Assembly: GCF_014269395.1 (NCBI RefSeq)
Contig: NZ_JACOGK010000017.1
Span: 1 to 60,855 of the forward strand
Direction: 5' to 3'
From: Megasphaera hominis
Lineage (GTDB): Bacteria > Bacillota > Negativicutes > Veillonellales > Megasphaeraceae
DNA: 60,855 nt
Shown here: piece after piece, positions 24,279-33,874 of the stretch
Layout of the letters: each line of letters starts with the position of its first letter
How positions within the stretch are numbered: the first letter of the stretch is position 1
Notes under the pieces: model-generated
What the model was told of the DNA's origin: nothing
The model's database searches: none
Seen by the model: the letters and a program-made list of their open reading frames with translations, nothing else
Translations under genes and position numbers: made by a program

Positions 24279-25247
24279 ATGAGCAAGCCAACTACGTATG
24301 TAGGCGGACAGGCCGTCATTGAAGGCGTTATGATGCGCGGCCCGAAATACATTGCGACAGCTGTACGGACTCCGGTCGGTGACATTACCGTAAAAAAGGA
24401 TGAAGTACATTCTCTGTCAGACCGGTACCCGGTTTTAAAAAGGCCCTTGCTGCGTGGCACCATCGCCTTATATGAGTCCCTGGTATATGGCATGAAATGC
24501 CTGTCCTATTCGGCCCAGGCTGCCGGTGAAGAAGATGAAGAATTAACAAAGCCGCAGATGATGGCAACGATGGCTTTTTCCATTGCCCTGGCCATCATCG
24601 TCTTTCTTTTGATTCCTACATATGGTGCCAAATTTGTACCCGGTGTAGCAGACAGTACGATGGGACTGAATATCGTCGAAGGCGTGCTGCGTCTGCTTAT
24701 TTTTCTCTTATATATATGGGGGATTTCGCTGACGAGTGATATAAAGCGCGTCTTTGAATATCACGGTGCAGAACATAAGACCATTTGGACCTATGAGTCC
24801 GGGGAAGAGCTGACAGTGGAAAATGTGCGTAAGCACAGCCGGCTTCATCCGCGCTGTGGCACAAACTTCTTATTGATCGTCATGTTTGTGTCGATTTTTG
24901 TCTTTGCCTTCCTGGGCTGGCCGAATCTCTTTGAACGTGTTCTTTCCCGGGTGTTGCTCATGCCTGTCGTAGCCGGTATCAGCTACGAAATGATCCGTCT
25001 CGCTGCGCGGACAAGAAGTCCGCTCGTACAGACCCTGTTCAAGCCGGGTTTGTATCTTCAGTATTTGACGACGCGGGAACCGCATGATGATCAGATTGAA
25101 GTAGCTATTGAAGCACTCAATGCGGCAAAGCCGGAAGACGTGAATGATCAGGCACAGACGTGTACTGTAGAGATTATTGCCCAAGAAACTGCTCCGGCAG
25201 CTTCTAAGGTACAAGATGCTGTAACATCCGGAACGGAGTCTGCGTAA
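24279..25247 (+). CDS. DUF1385 membrane protein (YqhQ-like)
   Basis: A 322-residue protein of unknown function conserved in Firmicutes. GGQAVIEGVMMRG at residues 9-21 and YHGAEHKTI near 166-174 are the family signatures. Predicted membrane segments lie at about 100-120, 130-150, 195-215 and 220-240. The C-terminal 40 residues are low-complexity and probably disordered. ATG chosen with GAAAGGGG upstream. Its usual place next to prfA and rpmE is preserved. No catalytic role is established. Confidence 0.88.
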   Translation: MSKPTTYVGGQAVIEGVMMRGPKYIATAVRTPVGDITVKKDEVHSLSDRYPVLKRPLLRGTIALYESLVYGMKCLSYSAQAAGEEDEELTKPQMMATMAFSIALAIIVFLLIPTYGAKFVPGVADSTMGLNIVEGVLRLLIFLLYIWGISLTSDIKRVFEYHGAEHKTIWTYESGEELTVENVRKHSRLHPRCGTNFLLIVMFVSIFVFAFLGWPNLFERVLSRVLLMPVVAGISYEMIRLAARTRSPLVQTLFKPGLYLQYLTTREPHDDQIEVAIEALNAAKPEDVNDQAQTCTVEIIAQETAPAASKVQDAVTSGTESA

Positions 25248-25262
25248 TCGCAGACTCCGTTT
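25233..25262 (+). terminator. Hairpin between yqhQ and prfA
   Basis: ACGGAGTCTGCG (25233-25244) and CGCAGACTCCGT (25249-25260) form a perfect 12-bp stem with the yqhQ stop in its loop. There is no T-tract, so it is more likely an mRNA stability or processing element. Confidence 0.5.
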
Positions 25263-25285
25263 CCTAGAGAAAGAGAGGAATTTAC

Positions 25286-26371
25286 GTGTTTATAGATAAA
25301 GTGCAGGCTGTAGAAAATAAATTTATGGATTTGGAGCAGCGCATTAGCGACCCGGCTGTCATTGCCCGTCAGGACGAGTGGCAGAAGCTGACACGGGAAC
25401 ATGCGTCCTTATCGCCTATTGTCGAAACATACCGGAAATATAAGGATGTAAGCGAACAGATTGCAGGCGACCGGGACTTGTTGAAAGACCCTGACAGTGA
25501 TGCGGAAATTATCGCCATGGCCAAGGAAGAACTGGCAGACCTGGAAAAGGAACAGGCGTCCCTCGAAGAAGAACTCCATATCCTCATGCTGCCTAAGGAT
25601 CCGCGGGATGACAAAAATGTCATTATGGAAATCCGCAGCGGTGCCGGCGGCGATGAAGCAGCTCTCTTTGCAGGGGATCTCTTCCGCATGTACATGAAAT
25701 ATATTGAAAAGCAGCCTGGCTGGAAGGCCAGTATTATCAGCTCCAATGAACCGGAACTGGGAGGCTTTAAGGAAGTCATTTTTTCTGTCGAAGGGCATAA
25801 TGTCTATGGCAAGCTCAAATACGAATCGGGCGTACACCGTGTGCAGCGCGTGCCCGTGACAGAAGCCGGCGGCCGTATCCATACGTCTACAGCGACGGTG
25901 GCTGTGCTGCCGGAAGCAGAAGATGTAGAAGTCAACCTGAACATGGATGATGTGCGCGTCGACTATTTCCGTTCCAGCGGTGCCGGCGGCCAGCACGTCA
26001 ATAAGACCAGTTCAGCCGTGCGTATGACCCATATGCCTACAGGTATTGTCGTCGAATGCCAGGATGAACGGTCTCAGCTGGAAAACAGAGCGAAAGCTAT
26101 GCGCGTCCTCAAAGCCCGTCTCATGGATAAGGCCCAACAGGAAGCCGATGCAGAAATTACAGAAGCCCGGCGCAGCCAGGTCGGTACAGGTGACCGCAGC
26201 GAACGTATCCGGACGTATAATTTCCCGCAAGGCCGGGTAACCGATCACCGCATCAATCTGACGCTGTACAAACTGGAAAGCGTCTTAAATGGCGACTTAG
26301 ATGACTTTATTCAGGCTCTGGCAGAAACGCGGCGGACAGAACTGATGAAAGAAGAAAACGAAAATGAGTAA
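25286..26371 (+). CDS. prfA: Peptide chain release factor 1
   Basis: A 361-residue factor that releases the peptide at UAA and UAG codons. The GGQ motif is in [11 protein letters not shown] near residue 233 and the N-terminal coiled region spans about 1-100. Start GTG. Its stop overlaps prmC by 8 bp, and PrmC methylates the Gln of this GGQ, a functional pair. Confidence 0.95.
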   Translation: MFIDKVQAVENKFMDLEQRISDPAVIARQDEWQKLTREHASLSPIVETYRKYKDVSEQIAGDRDLLKDPDSDAEIIAMAKEELADLEKEQASLEEELHILMLPKDPRDDKNVIMEIRSGAGGDEAALFAGDLFRMYMKYIEKQPGWKASIISSNEPELGGFKEVIFSVEGHNVYGKLKYESGVHRVQRVPVTEAGGRIHTSTATVAVLPEAEDVEVNLNMDDVRVDYFRSSGAGGQHVNKTSSAVRMTHMPTGIVVECQDERSQLENRAKAMRVLKARLMDKAQQEADAEITEARRSQVGTGDRSERIRTYNFPQGRVTDHRINLTLYKLESVLNGDLDDFIQALAETRRTELMKEENENE

Positions 26372-27227
26372 TATGTGGACCATTGGTTCTATCCTTACGT
26401 GGACGACACAGTATTTTTCCGGCAAGGGTATTGATTCAGCCCGGCTGGACGCGGAAATTCTTCTCTCCCATGTACTCCAAAAGGAACGGATTTACTTATA
26501 TGCTCATTATGACGAACCTCTGAACGGACCGGAACTGGCTGCCTATCGGGAATTGGTCAAAAAGCGGGCCAGCCGCTTATCGGTAGCACACATCCTGGGG
26601 CAGCGCTCTTTCATGGGCTTTGATTTTACTATCAACCGGCACGTTCTCGTGCCACGGCCGGAAACAGAAATGCTCGTCGAAACCGTTATGGAGGACGTCC
26701 CCACTGACGGTACAGCTTCCTTTCTCGATCTGGGAACGGGCAGCGGGGCCATCGTACTCAGCCTCCTGGCCTTGCGGCCACACTGTACCGGTACGGGCGT
26801 GGATATTTCTGCAGATGCCCTGGCTGTAGCCAGGGAAAATGGAGAAAAGCTGGGCCTGACCGAACGCGTGACATGGCTGGAAAGCGACTTGTTTGCCGCT
26901 GTGCCTCCGGCTTCGTACGACTGGATCCTGTCTAACCCGCCTTATTTGACAAAAGAGGATATGCAGCACCTGGAACCGGAAGTTCGCTACGATCCGCCAC
27001 AGGCCCTCTTTGGCGGCGACGATGGGCTGGAACTGTACAGGCGTATTGCTGCGGGAGCTGCGGCATATCTGAAAGAGAATGGCTGTTGCGCTGTCGAAGC
27101 CGGTGCCGGCCAAAGCCAGGCTATTGCCCGGATTTTTACGGAAACAGGAGCGTTTACTCTGAAAAAAATTGTTAAGGACTACGGCGGCATCGAGCGGGTC
27201 GTAGTCTGCCAACGAAAAGAGTGTTGA
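26364..27227 (+). CDS. prmC: Release factor glutamine methyltransferase
   Basis: A 287-residue SAM-dependent enzyme that methylates the GGQ glutamine of RF1 and RF2. DLGTGSGAI near 117-125 binds SAM and NPPYL near 190-194 binds the glutamine side chain. The N-terminal 80 residues form the RF-binding helical domain. Translationally coupled to prfA. Confidence 0.94.
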   Translation: MSNMWTIGSILTWTTQYFSGKGIDSARLDAEILLSHVLQKERIYLYAHYDEPLNGPELAAYRELVKKRASRLSVAHILGQRSFMGFDFTINRHVLVPRPETEMLVETVMEDVPTDGTASFLDLGTGSGAIVLSLLALRPHCTGTGVDISADALAVARENGEKLGLTERVTWLESDLFAAVPPASYDWILSNPPYLTKEDMQHLEPEVRYDPPQALFGGDDGLELYRRIAAGAAAYLKENGCCAVEAGAGQSQAIARIFTETGAFTLKKIVKDYGGIERVVVCQRKEC

Positions 27228-27230
27228 TAA

Positions 27231-28286
27231 ATGAAACAAACAAAGATTGTCCGCATTACAGATGTAGAAAAAGATAAGGCCCTTTTAGAAGAAGCCGGCC
27301 GGATTATTCGCGACGGCGGCATCGTCGTTTTTCCGACAGAAACGGTATATGGTATTGGTGCTAACGGTCTTGATCCGGACTGCTGCCGTAGTATTTATGA
27401 AGCCAAAGGCCGGCCTAGCGATAATCCTCTTATCCTGACTGTGCCGGATCAGGCTGGAGCAAAAAAAATTGCTGCCTCTGTTTCACCGACAGCACAGAAA
27501 TTGCTGGATACCTTTTGGCCTGGCCCCTTGACCATCATTTTTCCGCGAAAGGCTTGTGTCCCTGATGCGGCTACAGGCGGCCTGGATACGGTGGCAGTCC
27601 GTTGTCCTGATCATGCTATTGCCCATGCCTTCCTACAGGCTGCCGGCGTTCCTGTGGCAGCTCCCAGTGCGAATCTGTCCGGACGGCCCAGCCCGACTAC
27701 GGCAGAGGAAGTCGCTCATGATATGAACGGCCGCGTCGATATGATTATCGATGGCGGTCCTTGCCATATTGGTGTCGAATCGACAATTGTCGAATGCAAT
27801 GACGATGGCGGTGTCACTATTTTGCGTCCCGGTGGCGTTACGCTGGATATGCTGCAAGCCGTAGTAGGCGAAGTACACATCGACCCGAACATGGTAACCG
27901 GAAAAGGCGTACCCAAGGCACCGGGCATGAAATACCGGCATTATGCGCCTGCGGCTCCGATGACCGTATATGTAGGTTCTGTTGCTGCTGTGCAGCAGGC
28001 CATGAAAGAACAATACGAAGCTCTGACGGCAGCAGGGAAGAAAGTAGGCTTTCTGGTTAGCCGGGAAGTGGGAGAGATTTTTCCACACGATGCCATGTAT
28101 ATTTGGGGCAGCCATGATGATAAGGCCTCTCTGGCCAGCCAGCTTTATACGGGTCTGCTCAATTTTGATGCCGTTCAGGTTGATTATATTCTCGCCGAAG
28201 GCACAGATGAAGACGGATTGGGCATGGCCATTATGAACCGGATGAAAAAATCGGCCGGTGGCGATGTACGTCACGTGCAGGGATAA
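27231..28286 (+). CDS. tsaC: L-threonylcarbamoyladenylate synthase (Sua5/YwlC type)
   Basis: A 351-residue enzyme that makes threonylcarbamoyl-AMP for the t6A37 modification of ANN-decoding tRNAs. The YrdC domain covers about 15-205 (KGRPSDNPL, VPSAN-like APSANLSGRPSPT), followed by a linker and the Sua5 C-terminal domain (about 235-345) that short TsaC proteins lack. Starts 3 bp after prmC. Confidence 0.94.
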   Translation: MKQTKIVRITDVEKDKALLEEAGRIIRDGGIVVFPTETVYGIGANGLDPDCCRSIYEAKGRPSDNPLILTVPDQAGAKKIAASVSPTAQKLLDTFWPGPLTIIFPRKACVPDAATGGLDTVAVRCPDHAIAHAFLQAAGVPVAAPSANLSGRPSPTTAEEVAHDMNGRVDMIIDGGPCHIGVESTIVECNDDGGVTILRPGGVTLDMLQAVVGEVHIDPNMVTGKGVPKAPGMKYRHYAPAAPMTVYVGSVAAVQQAMKEQYEALTAAGKKVGFLVSREVGEIFPHDAMYIWGSHDDKASLASQLYTGLLNFDAVQVDYILAEGTDEDGLGMAIMNRMKKSAGGDVRHVQG

Positions 28287-28318
28287 TAAGATTACTTTAT
28301 TTTTTCCTCGCAGGAGAG

Positions 28319-28324
28319 TATAAT
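28319..28324 (+). promoter_or_regulatory. Possible -10 for rpiB
   Basis: TATAAT 70 bp before rpiB, with only a poor TTTATT-like -35. Confidence 0.4.
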
Positions 28325-28393
28325 ATTATCGGATTTGTATGTTGCGTATCATTTTATGATTTGCCCAACGTATATAAGGAGGAATTGACAATT

Positions 28394-28831
28394 ATGAAAT
28401 TAGTAATCGGCTGTGACCACGGTGGCTTCGACTTGAAGGAAAACATTAAGCAGTACTTGGATGAACAAGGCATTGCTTATACCGATTATGGTACGCTGAC
28501 ACCGGAACGGTGTGACTATCCGGTTATTGCGAAGAAAGTGGCAGAAGCTGTTGCAGATGGTACCTTCGACCGGGGCATTCTCATTTGTGGTACCGGCATC
28601 GGCATTGGCATTGCGGCCAATAAGGTGCATGGCATCCGGGCAGCCCTTTGCCATGACATGTTTTCGGCTGAATACTGCCGTCGTCATAACGATGCCAACA
28701 TTCTCACCATGGGCGGCCGCGTCATTGGACCGGGCCTGGCCAGAGAAATTGTCCGTATCTTCTTGAATACAGGGTTTGATGGCGGCCGTCACGAAGTGCG
28801 CGTCAATATGATCAAGGAAATGGATAAATAA
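28394..28831 (+). CDS. rpiB: Ribose-5-phosphate isomerase B
   Basis: A 145-residue LacAB/RpiB isomerase interconverting ribulose-5-P and ribose-5-P. GCDHGG at residues 6-11 and CGTGIGIGIAANK near 66-78 are diagnostic; that Cys is the catalytic base. ATG at 28394 chosen because AAGGAGG lies just upstream. It links with upp in nucleotide precursor supply. Confidence 0.94.
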   Translation: MKLVIGCDHGGFDLKENIKQYLDEQGIAYTDYGTLTPERCDYPVIAKKVAEAVADGTFDRGILICGTGIGIGIAANKVHGIRAALCHDMFSAEYCRRHNDANILTMGGRVIGPGLAREIVRIFLNTGFDGGRHEVRVNMIKEMDK

Positions 28832-28864
28832 GCAATCAGTCAGCAGAGAAAGGAATTAATCGCC

Positions 28865-29488
28865 ATGCAGGTACAAGTAATGAATCACCCGCTTATACAG
28901 CACAAAGTAACGCTCATGCGGAAGAAAGAAACAGGTTCTAAGGATTTTCGTCAGCTTTTGGAAGAAATTACCATGCTCATGGGCTATGAAATCACCCGGG
29001 ACCTTCCCTTGGAAGATGTAGAAATTGAAACGCCTATGCAGAAAATGACGGGCAAGCAGATCAGTGGTAAAAAACTGGTCATCGTCCCCATCCTGCGTGC
29101 CGGACTGGGGATGGTTCAGGGTATGCTCAACCTGATTCCGACAGCAAAGGTTGGCCATATCGGTTTATACCGTGACCCGGAAACGAAGAAGCCTGTAGAA
29201 TACTATTGCAAGATGCCCGATATCGACGGTCGTGATTTTATTATTGTCGACCCTATGCTGGCTACAGGTGGCAGTGCAGCTGCTGCCATTACGCTCCTCA
29301 AGCAGCGCGGCATTAAGAATATCAAGTTCATGTGTCTCGTCGCAGCTCCCGAAGGCGTACAGTGCCTGAACCGTGAACATCCGGATGTTAAAATTTATAC
29401 GGCAGCCCTGGATGATAAACTGAATGAAAACTGCTATATCCTGCCTGGCCTTGGCGATGCAGGGGACCGTATTTTCGGTACGAAATAA
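28865..29488 (+). CDS. upp: Uracil phosphoribosyltransferase
   Basis: A 207-residue salvage enzyme: uracil + PRPP to [14 protein letters not shown] near 130-140 is the PRPP loop and [14 protein letters not shown] at the C-terminus binds uracil. Its last 101 bases overlap, on the opposite strand, the extended C-terminus of metA. Confidence 0.95.
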   Translation: MQVQVMNHPLIQHKVTLMRKKETGSKDFRQLLEEITMLMGYEITRDLPLEDVEIETPMQKMTGKQISGKKLVIVPILRAGLGMVQGMLNLIPTAKVGHIGLYRDPETKKPVEYYCKMPDIDGRDFIIVDPMLATGGSAAAAITLLKQRGIKNIKFMCLVAAPEGVQCLNREHPDVKIYTAALDDKLNENCYILPGLGDAGDRIFGTK

Positions 29489-30473
29489 AAAGACAATAAA
29501 AATCCGGACTCTCCCAGGAGAATCCGGATTTTTTCATTAATGGGGCAGGCACGGCCACGGAGGCAATCTGTTCGGGAACGTAGGGCGTTTCCTGATAGAC
29601 CAGGTTGAGCCAGTTATGGTAGAAGATATGGGCATAGCTGCACCAAATGAAATTAGGCGTGTTGCGGTCGTCGTTGCCGGGGTAATAATTTTCCGGCGGA
29701 GCAATGGGCAGCCCCTTATTTTTATCGCGGAAGTATTCCTTCGCCAGCGTATCCCGGTCGTACTCAAAATGACCGAGAATGAAGAAACGGCGGTGATCAG
29801 GTGTGCCGATGATGTTGATGCCGTTGTGGACGTTGCGGGAAAGGATATCCAGTCCTGGTGTATTATAGACGGCAATATCGTCGATGGCTGTATGGCGGGA
29901 CTGGGGGATGAAATAACGGTCGTCAAAACCGCGCAAGAGGGGATGGTTGCGTACGGTCAGCTGATATTCATAAATGCCAAAAAGCTTGGCCGGTAACAGC
30001 CGCTTTTCAATATTGTAGAAATGATATAATGCAGCTTGGGCGCCCCAGCAGAAAGAGAGCAGGGAGAAGACGTGGGTCTTAGACCATTCCAGGTATTGCA
30101 GCAGTTCATCCCAATAATCTACATCCGTAAAATCCAGCGTTTCTACCGGTGAGCCTGTAATGATCATGCCATCGTAATAGGAATCCTTGATTTCATCAAA
30201 GGTATAGTAGTTTTCTTCCAGATACGACGAGTCCGTATTGGCGCTGACGTGGGTAACGGTATGACAGAAGTCGACTTCGACCTGCAGCGGTGAGTCGCCT
30301 AAGAGACGCAGGTATTGTAATTCGGTAATCTTTTTTAAGGGCATCAGGTTCAAGATAAGAATACGCAAGGGCCGGATATCCTGGTGAATGGCTCTGCCTC
30401 TATCGATCGTAGAAATTCCTTCTTGTTGTAATTTTTCTTTTGCGGACAAACCGTCAATGATTTTGATAGGCAT
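29388..30473 (-). CDS. metA: Homoserine O-acetyltransferase (MetA family), C-terminus extended by stop loss
   Basis: The first step of methionine synthesis: acylation of homoserine. The catalytic Cys142 (SFCWGA), His235 and Glu237 (GHFEYD) align with E. coli MetA numbering. Residue 111 is Glu (SPVET), which in this family marks acetyl-CoA rather than succinyl-CoA use. The conserved part ends at about residue 298 (YQETPY). The frame then continues to 361 residues, through the terminator and 101 bp antisense into upp; family length is about 305. Losing one C of the CCCC run (29542-29545) would give a stop at residue 312, just before the hairpin. So the tail is probably a frameshift, real or an assembly error. 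Confidence 0.85.
   Translation of the reverse strand: MPIKIIDGLSAKEKLQQEGISTIDRGRAIHQDIRPLRILILNLMPLKKITELQYLRLLGDSPLQVEVDFCHTVTHVSANTDSSYLEENYYTFDEIKDSYYDGMIITGSPVETLDFTDVDYWDELLQYLEWSKTHVFSLLSFCWGAQAALYHFYNIEKRLLPAKLFGIYEYQLTVRNHPLLRGFDDRYFIPQSRHTAIDDIAVYNTPGLDILSRNVHNGINIIGTPDHRRFFILGHFEYDRDTLAKEYFRDKNKGLPIAPPENYYPGNDDRNTPNFIWCSYAHIFYHNWLNLVYQETPYVPEQIASVAVPAPLMKKSGFSWESPDFYCLFISYRKYGPLHRQGQAGYSSFHSVYHPGLPYKF
29498..29535. terminator. Bidirectional terminator, upp/metA
   Basis: AAAATCCGGACTCTCC pairs with GGAGAATCCGGATTTT with T-tracts on both strands. It lies inside the metA reading frame as sequenced. Confidence 0.88.
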
Positions 30474-30540
30474 GAAATATTCTCCTCTTTTCTAAACTAT
30501 AACAGGGAAAACCAGATAAAATTTGACGTTTGCAGACAAT

Positions 30541-30800
30541 AAAAAAAGCTCCCTGTCCCACATGGGACGGAAGCACCGTGATACCACCCAACTTTACCAT
30601 TGCCTCGCGGCAACAGCCTCTGCAGGTACGCTGGCCTGAGCCATTAATACCTTGGCACTGTAACGGGTGCACCCGGACGGTCTGACTATTCGACACGCCT
30701 GCTCGGAGTCCATCTTCAGCAACATTTCCTGCGCATCCTTTCACCAGCATGGATGCTCTCTGTGTCATTTCCTGTTGCGTACTCTTCTCGTTTTAGCAAT
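30541..30800 (-). promoter_or_regulatory. Met-type T-box leader of metA
   Basis: On the minus strand a stem I domain with GAGAGCATCC and GCTGGTGAAAG, a specifier candidate ATG (30713-30711, in CTGAAG-ATG-GAC), the antiterminator motif GGGTGGTATCACGG, and a terminator (GTCCC/GGGAC, AGC/GCT, then seven Ts). Uncharged tRNA-Met would stabilise the antiterminator and switch on methionine synthesis. The TGGT bulge fits an ACCA end. Confidence 0.88.
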
Positions 30801-30820
30801 ACTATCAAATTATTTCCATA

Positions 30821-30849
30821 ATCTTATCATGGAAACAAGCTCTTGTCAA
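30821..30849 (-). promoter_or_regulatory. Promoter of the metA T-box transcript
   Basis: On the minus strand TTGACA (30849-30844), 17 bases, TAAGAT (30826-30821). Confidence 0.72.
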
Positions 30850-30936
30850 ATATAAGAAAAGGAGTAGCAGCGCAGCAATTGTTGCCAACGGGCATAGGCT
30901 GCATGTGAGGAAAGTATAACGAAGAGAAAAAAATCC

Positions 30937-30965
30937 TTGACAAATAGCAGTCAGATGGATAGAAT
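30937..30965 (+). promoter_or_regulatory. Promoter of rplM-rpsI
   Basis: TTGACA (30937-30942), 17 bases, TAGAAT (30960-30965). Confidence 0.78.
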
Positions 30966-30971
30966 ATATAG

Positions 30972-31036
30972 GTAAGCTTTTCACTTGGACTCCACTAGCC
31001 CCGGAGAAAAAGAACCTAAAGCTTAGGTTTAGTCAG
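30972..31036 (+). promoter_or_regulatory. Structured leader of rplM
   Basis: TAAGCTTT (30973-30980) can pair with AAAGCTTA (31018-31025), enclosing a loop with CCCCGGAGAAAAAG. The AACCTAAAGCTTAGGTT segment is itself nearly palindromic, so two folds compete. This suits an L13 autoregulatory leader, but the class was not confirmed. Confidence 0.4.
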
Positions 31037-31058
31037 TATTCAGGGAGGATTGTACAGC

Positions 31059-31499
31059 ATGAAAACTACATTTATGGCTAACGCTGGCAACATCGAACGT
31101 AAATGGTATGTTGTTGACGCTGAAGGCCAGACATTAGGTCGTCTTGCTGCCGAAGTCGCAAAAGTTCTTCGGGGAAAAAATAAACCGACGTTTACCCCGC
31201 ATGTAGATACAGGCGATTATGTAATCGTTATCAACGCAGCAAAAGTCAAACTCACAGGTAAGAAACTCATTCAGAAAACGTATTTCCACCATTCCGGTTA
31301 TCCCGGTGGTTCCAAATTCACACAGGCCGGACATATGCTTGAAAAACGTCCGGAACGCGTTGTTGAAATGGCCGTTCGCGGTATGTTGCCGAAGAACAAA
31401 CTCGGTGAACAGATGTATCGCAAACTGAATGTATATGCAGGTGCTGAACATCCGCATCAGGCACAGCAGCCAGAAGCATTAGAATTGGACATTCGTTAA
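31059..31499 (+). CDS. rplM: 50S ribosomal protein L13
   Basis: A 146-residue early-assembly ribosomal protein. [30 protein letters not shown] and the C-terminal [16 protein letters not shown] are typical. ATG at 31059 has GGGAGG upstream. It forms the usual pair with rpsI, 21 bp downstream. Confidence 0.96.
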   Translation: MKTTFMANAGNIERKWYVVDAEGQTLGRLAAEVAKVLRGKNKPTFTPHVDTGDYVIVINAAKVKLTGKKLIQKTYFHHSGYPGGSKFTQAGHMLEKRPERVVEMAVRGMLPKNKLGEQMYRKLNVYAGAEHPHQAQQPEALELDIR

Positions 31500-31520
31500 T
31501 CGTACCGGGAGGAAGATTTC

Positions 31521-31913
31521 ATGGCAGTAGCACAGTACTACGGCACTGGCCGTAGAAAAACATCCGTTGCCAGAGTTCGTCTGGTTCCGGGTCAGGGCAA
31601 GATCATCGTTAACAAAAAAGAATTAACAGAATATTTCGGCCGTAAAACGCTGGAACTGGTTATTAAACAGCCGCTCGTACTGACTGGTGTAACAGAACAG
31701 TATGACGTAGTCGCCGATGTAAAAGGTGGCGGTCCGTCCGGCCAGGCCGGCGCTATCCGTCACGGCATTAGCCGCGCCCTTTTGGAAGTGGATGCTGATT
31801 TCCGTCAGCCCCTGAAAAAAGCCGGTCTCCTTACACGTGACCCGCGTGAAAAAGAACGCCGTAAATACGGTCTCAAAAAAGCCCGTAAGGCTTCTCAGTT
31901 CAGCAAGCGCTGA
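31521..31913 (+). CDS. rpsI: 30S ribosomal protein S9
   Basis: A 130-residue ribosomal protein ending in the basic tail QFSKR, which reaches the P-site t[18 protein letters not shown] near the N-terminus and [15 protein letters not shown] in the middle are diagnostic. Cotranscribed with rplM and followed by a strong terminator. Confidence 0.96.
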   Translation: MAVAQYYGTGRRKTSVARVRLVPGQGKIIVNKKELTEYFGRKTLELVIKQPLVLTGVTEQYDVVADVKGGGPSGQAGAIRHGISRALLEVDADFRQPLKKAGLLTRDPREKERRKYGLKKARKASQFSKR

Positions 31914-31923
31914 TTATTTTGCC

Positions 31924-31963
31924 AAAAACACTGCATGTCCTATGGACAGGCAGTGTTTTTTTT
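31924..31963 (+). terminator. Terminator after rpsI
   Basis: AAAAACACTGC and GCAGTGTTTTTTTT form stem plus T-tract. Confidence 0.88.
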
Positions 31964-31970
31964 ACGTATA

Positions 31971-32008
31971 CAAAAAGAGGAAGACTGTGTTATGTCTTCC
32001 CCTTTTCA
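31971..32008 (-). terminator. Terminator of the PH-domain gene
   Basis: AAAAGAGGAAGAC and GTCTTCCCCTTTT form a stem readable on either strand just past the minus-strand gene. Confidence 0.6.
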
Positions 32009-32020
32009 GGTATGAATCTA

Positions 32021-32401
32021 TTATTTTACTTTTTCGACGAGGATTGCAATGATGTCGCGCATTGGGGCTGTGTCTTCTAAGAACGTAAAGGTGACACAAT
32101 CCATACCCGGAATCCAGACTTTGATTTCCGTATCCATATCTTTATTCAGACTTACTTCAGCCGAATACGCGGAGATGCTGCTGTAGGGAATGCACAGGCC
32201 GGCCTTGTGTTTGGCCGTATAGGCTTCAATACGGATGGCGATAATCTTTTCATCTGTAAAGACAAGAACATTGCGCTGGGACATGAATTCCATGAGGACC
32301 CGTTCGTTTTTGCCAAGCAGTTTATCATACAGGTCATGTTTAAAGCCGATTTCATTCTTTTCAGAGAGCATAATTTTTCTTTCATCTTTGTCGTTAAACA
32401 T
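32021..32401 (-). CDS. Bacterial PH-domain (bPH_1-like) protein
   Basis: A 126-residue protein. The pattern of strands (NVLVFTDEKIIAIRIEAY, ISAYSAEVS, EIKVWIPGM) ending in an amphipathic helix (MRDIIAILVEKV) fits a single PH-like domain, often found in Firmicute proteins of unknown role. The second ATG was chosen since GGAGG lies seven bases before it; the first ATG is too close. No membrane segment. The next 170 bases upstream contain a promoter-like TATAAT (32494) facing the neighbour gene. Confidence 0.7.
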   Translation of the reverse strand: MFNDKDERKIMLSEKNEIGFKHDLYDKLLGKNERVLMEFMSQRNVLVFTDEKIIAIRIEAYTAKHKAGLCIPYSSISAYSAEVSLNKDMDTEIKVWIPGMDCVTFTFLEDTAPMRDIIAILVEKVK

Positions 32402-32493
32402 AGACATACCTCCTTATGATGAAAAAGCATCTTTTGATTTTCTCATAGCGTATCCGTATGAGAGGTGAGTATTTTCTTTATTCTAATATATAG

Positions 32494-32499
32494 TATAAT
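32494..32499 (+). promoter_or_regulatory. -10 element before the HdrB-like gene
   Basis: TATAAT with an AT-rich upstream region but no clear -35. Confidence 0.4.
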
Positions 32500-32572
32500 A
32501 TACTTGTTATCAAATGGGAAAGACTTTTGCTTATAATAATGGGCAAAATGTTTTAAAAAGGGGGTTTTTGTG

Positions 32573-33313
32573 ATGAGCAAATACTATATTGCAAGTTGTG
32601 TCTTTACGTGGCATTATCCGCAGCTTAGCCAGCGCGCCCAGGCCTATGCAGAAAAACAGGGGCTCACAGTAGTACGCTGCTGCGTGCCGAAATATAAACT
32701 GGAACATTTTACAGGCCATATGCCGGCAGCGTACCAGGATACATGGGCTGCTTTGCCTGATAGCGGTGATTTTGCAGCGGGAGATACGGTCTATACCCTT
32801 TGCCATAACTGTTCTGCCATTATCGAAGAAACCAAGCCGGGTGTAACCGTCAAATCTCTTTGGGAGCTCATGGATGAAGATCCGGATTTCTCCTATCCTG
32901 ATTTTACGGGCCACACGATGATCCTGCAGGATTGCTGGCGCGCCTTTGACCGCACGGCAGAACAGGATGCAGTACGCTCGTTGCTGAAAAAAATGAAGAT
33001 TACTGTAGTAGAGCAGGAAGAACGCCGGGAAAAGACTGATTTTTGTGGTGTTTCCACGCTCCGGCCGGCACCACCGCGCAATTTGAAGCTGGCACCACAG
33101 CGTTTTGTACACAATGCTAATGTGCAGGGGAAATTTGAAGATTGCACGCCTGAAGAACAGAAACGCCGCATGACTGAATATTGTCATCGCTTTAACGGCA
33201 AGGAAGTCGTTTCCTACTGTCATTATTGTATGGAAGGCCTTCTCCTGGGCGGTGCCCGGGCGAAACATTTGGCAGAACTGGCGTTTAATCAATTTGAAAC
33301 ATATCGGAAATAG
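32573..33313 (+). CDS. HdrB-like protein with two degenerate CCG domains
   Basis: A 246-residue Cys-rich protein. Cys9, Cys36-Cys37 and CHNC (about 76-79) follow the C-xn-CC-xn-CxxC order of the CCG domain that binds a non-cubane [4Fe-4S] cluster in heterodisulfide reductase HdrB. A second, less complete set is DCW (near 122), FCG (near 158) and CHYC (near 223), where the CC pair is reduced to one Cys. HdrB-type proteins reduce disulfides or pass electrons. Here no HdrA or HdrC is adjacent; neighbours are a gamma-carbonic anhydrase and an alcohol dehydrogenase in one operon. Function unknown. Confidence 0.65.
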   Translation: MSKYYIASCVFTWHYPQLSQRAQAYAEKQGLTVVRCCVPKYKLEHFTGHMPAAYQDTWAALPDSGDFAAGDTVYTLCHNCSAIIEETKPGVTVKSLWELMDEDPDFSYPDFTGHTMILQDCWRAFDRTAEQDAVRSLLKKMKITVVEQEERREKTDFCGVSTLRPAPPRNLKLAPQRFVHNANVQGKFEDCTPEEQKRRMTEYCHRFNGKEVVSYCHYCMEGLLLGGARAKHLAELAFNQFETYRK

Positions 33314-33324
33314 GAGGGAGTTCC

Positions 33325-33861
33325 ATGGCAAATCTGTATCCGTTTCACGGCCATTCGCCGCAAATTGATCCGGGAGCCTTTGTGGCAGATACGGCAACGA
33401 TTGTCGGCGATGTAACCATAAAAAAAGGGGCCAATATCTGGCCCGGCGTCGTCATACGGGCTGATGAAAGTCCTATTGTTATCGGCGAGGGCGTTAATAT
33501 TCAGGATAATACTGTCTTGCATACAGATCCCGGTTCGCCCATGATTTTAGATGATTATTGCATGATCGGACATAAAGCGATTATCCATGGCCGGCATATC
33601 GGTTCGGGTACGCTGATCGGCATGGGTGTCATTCTCATGGGCGAAACTGATATTGGCGACAGCTGCCTCATCGGCGCCGGTACGATGATCACGCAAAACA
33701 AGGTCATTCCGCCGCGGTCCCTGGTCTACGGCACGCCCTTCCGTATCGTGCGTAGCCTGGAAGAAGAAGAAATCAAGAACATCCATGAAGATATCATGGG
33801 GTATTACCGGCTGGGCCAGGAATATAAAGCCCTGCAGGACGAACGGAACCGGGGAAAATAA
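33325..33861 (+). CDS. Gamma-class carbonic anhydrase-like hexapeptide protein
   Basis: A 178-residue left-handed beta-helix protein. Hexapeptide repeats run through about 15-130. Candidate metal His residues are in LHTDPGSP, IGHKAIIHG and similar positions, as in YrdA/CaiE/PaaY proteins. Some members hydrate CO2, others hydrolyse thioesters. It starts 12 bp after the HdrB-like gene and is followed 14 bp later by the alcohol dehydrogenase gene. Confidence 0.87.
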   Translation: MANLYPFHGHSPQIDPGAFVADTATIVGDVTIKKGANIWPGVVIRADESPIVIGEGVNIQDNTVLHTDPGSPMILDDYCMIGHKAIIHGRHIGSGTLIGMGVILMGETDIGDSCLIGAGTMITQNKVIPPRSLVYGTPFRIVRSLEEEEIKNIHEDIMGYYRLGQEYKALQDERNRGK

Positions 33862-33874
33862 GGAGGAATCTGCC

